64,000 nt of DNA from Perkinsus marinus ATCC 50983 (taxonomy: Eukaryota > Perkinsozoa > Perkinsida > Perkinsidae). The notes under the pieces were generated by a model. It made no database searches. It saw only the letters and a program-made list of their open reading frames with translations, and was not told the DNA's origin. Each line of letters starts with the position of its first letter. Position 1 is the first letter of the stretch. A program made the translations under genes and the position numbers. The DNA is taken from contig NW_003208445.1 of assembly GCF_000006405.1 (NCBI RefSeq), forward strand, positions 43,932 through 107,931. Direction: 5' to 3'. Positions 57,943 through 64,000 of the stretch are shown in pieces.

Positions 57943-59100
57943 GTGCAGAGCCATGGTACCCGAACGAGTCATTCTGACCAAAGGAACCTGAATGCTGTAA
58001 GGACACGGCTAGCTCGTGCAAGTCGCAAGAAAATTCAGCTGCCTGACTTCCGAGTTGATCCGGTGGAGCATTACAAGCAGTTTGTGGAGCATGCAAAAGA
58101 GACCGAGGCATCGGATGTGCCCAACGAGCCCAGATTCCTACTCCACTATGATGCTGAGGATCCTCTTATGATATGGGCGTGTGACAGGAATATGCAGCTC
58201 ATCAATAAGGCCGATACTATGATCTTCGATGGGACATTTTATATCGCCCCAAAAAATTGGTCACAAGTGTGGATTGGTATGATTGCAGTGGAAGGATGGT
58301 ATATACCCGTATTTTATGCATTGATGAAGCAGAGGACCCAGGAAGAATATGAGAGGGTACTCAACATTATCCAACGGTACCTGATCCAACTGCAGCTATT
58401 TGACGTAGCTAGACTGTTGGACTATATTACTGATTTTGAAACTCCTATGAGAGCTGCATTGAAGAAGGTATTTAGCTTCCATGAATCCCAGCTTTTGGGC
58501 TGCTTATTCCATCTATGCAAATCCTGGATAAGGAAGATCCAGGATCTAGGACTTCAGACAGCTTACTGGACGCCGAAGCCAACCCGTGATGCCATCGGAC
58601 GGTGGTTACACCTACTCTGTGGTCTTCCATGGATGACAGTAGAAGAATGCAGTGCCTCCTGGAGTGTAGTGAAGGCCGATAAACCAGCAAATGACGCCAT
58701 CGACAAGCTGATATACTATATTGACACAACATATATGGGTTCTGGGGCCTTATTTCCACCAACTCAATGGTGCCGACCTCCGAGCAACGATAATCATTCT
58801 CAGAGAACCAGCAATCCTCTTGAAGGACATCATCGGGATCTTAATTCGAAGCTGGTGAAGAAGAATCCCGGAGTGGTGGACTTTGTGAAGATTCTAAAAT
58901 ACTCGCAGGGCAAATCCCGAACCAAAATGAACAGTGTCGATCTCGGCGAGTCTCCTCCTGCCTCCAGGAGCAATGAACAGCGACGTCTCCTTCACTACCA
59001 GTCCTGGAAGAGGCCAATGTCAGATGGCATCGGTATCTCGTTGTTTGACTATCTTGAGCGTGTCAGTGAGCTGTGTGGCGTAAAGGAGAGCATGATTTGA
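57943..59100 (+). CDS. Mutator-like (MULE) DDE transposase
   Basis: 385 residues, intronless. The catalytic RNase H-fold core can be read: first Asp in MIFDGTFYIAP (Asp96), the segment WYIPVFYALMKQRTQEEYER, second Asp in YITDFETPMR (Asp164), the MULE C/H signature in LLGCLFHLCKSW (Cys187 and His190), and the third acidic residue in RTSNPLEGHHRDLNSKL (Glu294). These match the MULE transposase domain used by Mutator, FLYWCH-MULE and FAR1-like proteins. No frame break is present. Ends TGA at 59098-59100, followed by a GGCACC hairpin 200 bp downstream. Confidence 0.92.
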   Translation: MQSHGTRTSHSDQRNLNAVRTRLARASRKKIQLPDFRVDPVEHYKQFVEHAKETEASDVPNEPRFLLHYDAEDPLMIWACDRNMQLINKADTMIFDGTFYIAPKNWSQVWIGMIAVEGWYIPVFYALMKQRTQEEYERVLNIIQRYLIQLQLFDVARLLDYITDFETPMRAALKKVFSFHESQLLGCLFHLCKSWIRKIQDLGLQTAYWTPKPTRDAIGRWLHLLCGLPWMTVEECSASWSVVKADKPANDAIDKLIYYIDTTYMGSGALFPPTQWCRPPSNDNHSQRTSNPLEGHHRDLNSKLVKKNPGVVDFVKILKYSQGKSRTKMNSVDLGESPPASRSNEQRRLLHYQSWKRPMSDGIGISLFDYLERVSELCGVKESMI

Positions 59101-59300
59101 TAGCTGTGTTCGGGGTCATAATTGTAGTGTATCCATGGCAGGCGACGTACCCTCGATTGGAGTATCTCATTTCTTATCTGTATGCTTTCCTTCGCTTGGA
59201 GTCTCTTTTGTTCCTCCGGAAATATTCAAATTTCGGAATATCTGTCTTTGACTGTTATAAGTAATAACTTAACCTACTGAGCTCGTTGTTATGGTAGGAA

Positions 59301-59317
59301 GGCACCTGCGTGGTGCC
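59301..59317. repeat. GGCACC-N5-GGTGCC hairpin, copy 1
   Basis: ggcacctgcgtggtgcc: perfect 6-bp stem and 5-nt loop in the 3' region of the transposase gene. A second copy follows the 616-codon ORF and a degenerate third lies at 54780-54796. Confidence 0.6.
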
Positions 59318-59534
59318 CGCTCATAACCTCAAGCGAATAATTCATATTTTATTACTGGTAGTCGGTTGTGATAACGATCGGAGTTTCTCATTCTAATGTA
59401 CAAGTCGACGTGTTGTTGGATGGGGTTGCTGTCTTCAAGTTAGTGTCGTTACAAGACACTGTCTTGGAACGGAGGATGTATGAGAGTTAATTTTTCAATA
59501 ACTCAGTTGTTGTTCATCACTGATCAAAAATCTC

Positions 59535-61385
59535 ATGATATCTGCAGAAGACCAACAATTCCGGCAACGCTTACTTCATCGCGATGATATCGCTTGGCTT
59601 CAGAGGGAAAAGCCTCATTGGGAAAGGTTCATTCAGTGGTGGAATGAAGACTCCCCGACCCAACCTGCACTTTGTGGTCATCTTTTCTCGTGCAATATTG
59701 CTGCTAGTATTGGCGACTTTGTGTTGCACGACATCGAGGGAGCTGTAGATAACAGTGGCACTGGCGCCGAACTTGGTACCACTGCGAGCTTATCCAAGGA
59801 GTTGTATGCTGCTTTTTGGAAAGAGCAGGACAGTCTGTGCCCAATGGCACCATGTCCATTGAATCATGAAATAGGAGCAGGCAACCAATTCTTCGATGCC
59901 CTTGAGGCTGATAGGAATGGCGAGCCGAAGTCGTTCGTGAATTACCAAAATCAGACCTTCTCGTCCTTTGCTCTATCAGGCTCCCGCCAAGATGCTGCGG
60001 CTGAATCGTCGCTCAATCAACTTGACGGTCACCTCCCCTACGGCGAAAAGCTGGATATAAGCAATGAGGAGTCTCTCAATAGGTTGAACTTGACTCTTAT
60101 GAACATGGTTTGGAGTCCCTTCCAAAAGTATCCGTCAGGCAAAGGATTGTCAAAAGAGTACGTGAGGAGTTTGAAAAAACGCATTCTCTTCAAGCCGCAT
60201 AATGTATTCGATCCTGCCGAGGTTGTCGCTAAAATGCGCCACCTGAGAGAGTGTTGTCGGAGAACTCGGGATAGGTTCCCTACTGTAAATGCATACTGGA
60301 GGCAAGCTTCGGTGATCTTGGAGGAGATAGATTTCGAGTCTCTCGACCACGAACTGTATAATTTCTTGTACACGACCATGCCGAAGGATCGACTGTTAAC
60401 AGCCGTTGTTATGTATTTTGAGGACCTTAATTCCGGGTCCTGGGCCACTGGCCTTGACCTTGGAAGATCTTATCGTAACCAGAAGTCGAAGAACCTCTCC
60501 CTAATCCACTATCTCGGCGATGGTTATTCATGGTTCTCTACTGACTGGGCCGTGAATGAGCTTCTCCATGCGACTCGAAGCTGTCCGACTCCGCAAGCTT
60601 TCAACCCGGTCTCGAACTGGGGATATTGCGTAATGCTGTGCAAATTGAGACGAAGTGTCGGTCTCTCTGCGGGTCTTCAAGCTGGACTGTACAAGCTTTT
60701 CTTCGAGAAAGGGTCGGATTTCCTCTCAGAGGCTCTCGGGGATACACTGGAGTTAATTGGAGGTCTAGCTGTGATGTATGGTAGAGCGAAGCTCTTCTCT
60801 CTGCTCGTGCAGAACTGCTTATATCTGGCCACGGTAGGTGGAGTAGCTCTCGACGATCCTAGACAGGAGCTCCGGGATCCCTGCGACCTTCCGCGAGTTT
60901 TTTGTGATGAGGAACACGGCCGTGGCTCTACTTCGAGTATTGAACAGTTCGATGCTGATTTGAACGATTGGGCTGGGGGTTTGGACGCGTGTAAAATGCC
61001 TCAGGGGTGGAAGAGGCAATGTAAGATATCGGCCAGCTCTGGAGCAACGGAGATATCGTGGCTATCATACTCGCATCCTGATCCTTACGTGGCCTATTGC
61101 ATGCGAACCAATATGCTCTTCCGTAGTCTGAGCAAATACTGGTCATTGCAAAAAGATGCCCCTCGCGAAAATCGAAACTATCGAGGAAAGAGGCAGGCTG
61201 GCTTAGCACTCCGCATCTACCCGGCGCTGAACAAGTTCTTCCGAGGTACCAAATGTGAGGAGATAGTGCGAAAGTACTCGCCTAACAACAATGCTATTTT
61301 ATTGGTAGAGGAGTATGAGAGCCACGCGGCAAAAGAATTGCAGCAGAAGCGGTCGAAAGAGGACGAGCGTGAGGAATCGAAGTAG
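59535..61385 (+). CDS. 616-residue intronless orphan ORF in the MULE region
   Basis: I do not recognise this protein. It begins MISAEDQQFRQRLLHRDDIA and ends in a charged tail QQKRSKEDEREESK. Composition is globular with many Trp and Cys (IQWWNEDSPTQPALCGHLFS, SLCPMAPCPLNHEIGAGNQF, WKRQCKISASSGATEISWLS). The central part is helical (DRLLTAVVMYFEDLNSGSWA, LSAGLQAGLYKLFFEKGSDF). No zinc finger, helicase, polymerase or transposase motif is evident. Absence of introns and co-orientation with the transposase suggest it is carried by the element. Length and lack of stops over 1.85 kb strongly support real coding. Confidence 0.75.
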   Translation: MISAEDQQFRQRLLHRDDIAWLQREKPHWERFIQWWNEDSPTQPALCGHLFSCNIAASIGDFVLHDIEGAVDNSGTGAELGTTASLSKELYAAFWKEQDSLCPMAPCPLNHEIGAGNQFFDALEADRNGEPKSFVNYQNQTFSSFALSGSRQDAAAESSLNQLDGHLPYGEKLDISNEESLNRLNLTLMNMVWSPFQKYPSGKGLSKEYVRSLKKRILFKPHNVFDPAEVVAKMRHLRECCRRTRDRFPTVNAYWRQASVILEEIDFESLDHELYNFLYTTMPKDRLLTAVVMYFEDLNSGSWATGLDLGRSYRNQKSKNLSLIHYLGDGYSWFSTDWAVNELLHATRSCPTPQAFNPVSNWGYCVMLCKLRRSVGLSAGLQAGLYKLFFEKGSDFLSEALGDTLELIGGLAVMYGRAKLFSLLVQNCLYLATVGGVALDDPRQELRDPCDLPRVFCDEEHGRGSTSSIEQFDADLNDWAGGLDACKMPQGWKRQCKISASSGATEISWLSYSHPDPYVAYCMRTNMLFRSLSKYWSLQKDAPRENRNYRGKRQAGLALRIYPALNKFFRGTKCEEIVRKYSPNNNAILLVEEYESHAAKELQQKRSKEDEREESK

Positions 61386-61436
61386 TTTCTCCCATCACTG
61401 GAGACTAGCGACCATGTACGCACTCGCAGTAAGGTA

Positions 61437-61453
61437 GGCACCTCAGTGGTGCC
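61437..61453. repeat. GGCACC-N5-GGTGCC hairpin, copy 2
   Basis: ggcacctcagtggtgcc, 52 bp after the stop of the 616-codon ORF. Same stem as the copy at 59301; loop tcagt. Confidence 0.6.
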
Positions 61454-62039
61454 CAGCTGTTGTAGCTGCTACGAGTAGCTGTCTCGGTGATTGGTAGAGA
61501 AAAATTTGGACGTTTCTAAATATGCTTCTCATCTGTAGAATTCATATCTAGTAATTCTATCCGTGTTGCGTTTCCCCTGTCCAATTCATCTACATCTCTG
61601 CACAGTCCATAACAATAGCTCCACAGAGGCACTCTGATGAGTCACTCATCATGAGTGACACTGCCCATGAGTGAACGTTTCTCGTGTAGAATGTCAAAGT
61701 TGCCCGTAATACTTGGCTAATGCCTGCTTAAGGATTTAACTTCTGAGTATTGTTGAGTCGTCAATACGTACGATCGTAGTGAACCATGGGACACAATTGA
61801 TACGATGCAAAAAAAAGAGGATACACGAAGATGGGGATTCAATTTAACTGTTATCTCATGTGATTCAATCGCGACATGCAAGAGCAATCATGTTTTTGGT
61901 ATTCAGCATTGATCATAACTCGCGCTGTCTTCAGAGTGAATGATATATCTCACTAGAGTGCTATCACGCTTTGATCCGGTACTAAGTTCCGGATATAAGA
62001 CGCAATACCATAATCGAACGAGAAATGCTATCCTATAAC
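61454..62039. other. 3' region of the orphan ORF
   Basis: No gene. Contains a small hairpin-forming stretch gatgagtcactcatcatgagtgac near 61636-61660. AT content rises toward the right subterminal block. Confidence 0.4.
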
Positions 62040-62755
62040 TATGTTTGCTCGATTGTATATTACTTGTACGAATAATGCAAAAGGGCAAGTTTGCTGATAA
62101 CGCTAGCAGAGACGGAGTTTGAACGAATGAGCAAAACGCTAGTATATATTCTCGCAGGGCGTAAGTTACAAGAGAGCAAATAGCCGAAACATAAAAGTAG
62201 CGCAGCGTTGTCACATACCGGCAACTGCCAATTTTTATATTTCATACAGGAACATCACACAAGAGCAAACCTCAAAAGGTGCCAGATTATATAATTACAA
62301 CGCGAAACATATTAAACAGCAAATGAGCACAACTTGCCAGAATAACGAAAATGTGCGGGCGAAGCACACGTGGGCAAAAGTGCCAGAGTGTAAAACATTC
62401 CGGAGTAATATACAATGCGGCAAAAAAAGAGCAAAAAAGGGCGCCTTGCTGGAAAACACTTTCGAATTTGCTACTTTCAACATTTGGTTGCTAAAACCTA
62501 TACCAGAAATTGCTAGGTTGTAAATGTGGTTGCTACTTTGTAACTGAGAAAGCAGCACATACAAAAGAGCAAAAAAGTGAGACTGTCAGGAATTATAGCA
62601 TTTGGCAAACCCGCAACATTAGCAAAAAGTTGCGATTGCCGGATTGTATTACACCGCCTCAGTTACTCCAACACCAAGAGGAACCGAAGGCGCGGAGAAC
62701 TTTTGTGTATGCGTGCAGCTGCGTAGAACGCATAGGACATAGCAAATAGTAGACA
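62040..62755. repeat. right subterminal repeat block (GCAAA/TTTGC motifs)
   Basis: Motifs include aagagagcaaatagccg, acaagagcaaacctcaaaag, aaaagagcaaaaaagtgag, gaatttgctactttc and ggttgctactttgt. They resemble the left block at 53797-54200 and mark the probable right end of the MULE region. Confidence 0.6.
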
Positions 62756-64000
62756 GCTCACTTTGGACAGACAGTACTTAGTGTATCGTTCTCAGTTCCT
62801 GGCATCATCATGTTATATAACTAATATATAATAGAGCACGTATACATTCTGTGATATGATTCTGTAATATTGTACCCAACAAAGCATGCAGGTACGCACA
62901 AGTCGTGCGTGCAGATATGAGGGTAATAAGCCAGTAACAAGCTAGTTCTCCCTAGCGCAACAGAGATGAGCATTCTCCGGACTCGTTAATTCTTTTCAAG
63001 AGCTTATGCTCTCTGAGGGCAGATCTTGAGACCTACTCTAATGATCTGTTCGTTCCGAATCAGTTGCACAGACATGTCATGATTGGCACTGCAATGTCGT
63101 ACGAGATCAGATTACAATACTCATTCAGTCGAGTAATGCCGCCTACTTCAGTGTGCTACCCGCCAATAACGGGCCCTCACTACCGGTGCGAGGTTTGATC
63201 AACTACACATAAAGCACTCCGTAGCGGAGGCCGAGTGGAACGCCCATAGCGTTCTCATCTACCAGGCAACTCAACAATAACACCATGCAGTGAAACTGCC
63301 AACTCTCGATCGATCAGATCTGATAGAGTAAGTAAAAACTTCAACTATGAGACTAGAACAGATTAGAAGTGTTTCGTCAGGCTGCGCGACTCATGCACGA
63401 CTGTATATCTCGTCCGCACTAGCAACCAAGGTGAGAGAAGTGACTCGATAATCTTCGTCGTGGGAGGGTTCGAAGACACGAGCCTATGAGACCAGCGGGT
63501 TCGGACGGCTTGCTATGCGGATTCGGGCATACCTGAATCCTGATTGATACCTCGAGCTTCATATCATCGTTGGTCGACCTCGATATCACACCTTCAACCA
63601 CTCGAGTAGCGTAAATCATTGACGTCACGTCGACAGTTCCAACGTTAGATCAGACACTTAGGTTACGATTCTATGAGGTGCGTTTCGGGAGTGAGGCTTG
63701 TGCGCAGACTACGTAGAAGATGCAAACAAGCAACACTTCCCTCAAGTTGAGCAGCCTCAAAGTGAGCAGACCCGAAACCAGATACATCTGCAAGGAGATA
63801 TTTGTGGTCTGCATCACGATGTCGGTTGCAGGTACAGATGTCCACATTCTGTGAAGTCATAGATGTACCATACAGTCTCCACACTTAGATGAGCCTTATA
63901 GCCACCAAGGCTTAGAACAACGATACATGTTGGGTAGTGAGTTAGAGTAACGTATCCCCACCCTCTGATTTACTAGAAATCAACAAAGACAAACTCTCGT
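62756..64000. other. right-hand segment with weak minus-strand exon candidates
   Basis: Minus-strand frames at 63663-63884 (YLLADVSGFGSAHFEAAQLE) and 63419-63628 (YATRVVEGVISRSTNDDMKL) look protein-like and may be exons of a gene extending beyond the window, but no family can be named. Confidence 0.3.

Larger units (their letters stand above)
53797..62755 (+). mobile_element. large Mutator-like (MULE) transposon with accessory genes, approximate limits
   Basis: A MULE transposase ORF (57943-59100) and an adjacent FLYWCH-like ORF lie between two AT-rich blocks (about 53797-54200 and 62040-62755). Both blocks are packed with related motifs such as gagcaaatagcaaa, gagcaaaaaagtg and aatttgctac, absent from the rest of the window. 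Subterminal repeats of this sort are typical transposase-binding regions. Long intronless ORFs between them (PHD, RING-like, FLYWCH, MULE, 616-codon) are all on the plus strand, unlike the intron-rich host genes. I did not find a clear long terminal inverted repeat or target duplication, so the limits are approximate and the ORFs could belong to more than one element. Confidence 0.55.

Overview
The window is nuclear DNA from an intron-rich protist. It is most likely a perkinsid alveolate (Perkinsus-like), inferred from dense genes on both strands, very short GT-AG introns (about 35-60 nt), many introns opening with GTAGTAG, an apicomplexan-type AP2 domain, and abundant class I and class II transposons. 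No rRNA, tRNA, CRISPR or bacterial operon structure was seen. Three 100-N scaffold gaps lie at 9554-9653, 37314-37413 and 47541-47640. Almost all host genes are multi-exon, so coordinates give the gene span and introns were inferred by reading frames through GT...AG boundaries.

Layout. 0.96-3.6 kb (-): eIF4E-family cap-binding protein. 4.8-10 kb (+): UTP12/WDR3, a subunit of the small-subunit processome. 10.8 kb (+): a lone exon of a UPF1-type CH domain. 13.2-14.7 kb (-): papain-family cysteine protease with signal peptide and I29 propeptide. 15.65-21.4 kb (-): a complete-looking tyrosine-recombinase (DIRS/Ngaro-like) retrotransposon with split direct repeats. 21.9-24.3 kb (+): FCP1-type CTD phosphatase with BRCT domain. 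24.7-26.8 kb (-): a helical-repeat protein fused to a C-terminal cytidine-deaminase-fold domain, the best candidate here for an undescribed system. 27.1-29.2 kb (-): eukaryotic pantothenate kinase. 29.4-33.9 kb (-): DDX54/DBP10 DEAD-box helicase. 34.6-36.1 kb (-): an unrecognised coiled-coil-like gene. 36.6-38.1 kb: a small LTR-type element with 478-bp repeats and a TACT target duplication. 38.66-40.2 kb (+): two tandem UBC4/5 (UBE2D) E2 genes showing gene conversion. 40.7-42.2 kb (+): AP2-domain transcription factor. 43.8-45.7 kb (-): DMT/EamA-type transporter. 46-47.8 kb (-): WDR70-like WD40 protein. 47.8-49.1 kb (-): membrane protein of unknown family. 49.3-52.1 kb (+): three tandem paralogous small membrane proteins. 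52.5-53.1 kb (-): GGACT-like gamma-glutamylamine cyclotransferase. 53.8-62.8 kb (+): a large Mutator-like (MULE) element with FLYWCH and MULE transposase ORFs, PHD-finger and RING-like ORFs and a 616-codon orphan ORF, bounded by AT-rich ends full of GCAAA/TTTGC motifs. 62.8-64 kb: nothing recognised with confidence.

Host functions cluster loosely around RNA and translation: UTP12 and DBP10 (ribosome biogenesis), eIF4E, UPF1 fragment, FCP1, a putative RNA-directed deaminase and an AP2 factor. The rest are housekeeping enzymes and mobile DNA. The two largest mobile elements stand out because their ORFs are long and intronless while neighbouring host genes are broken into small exons.
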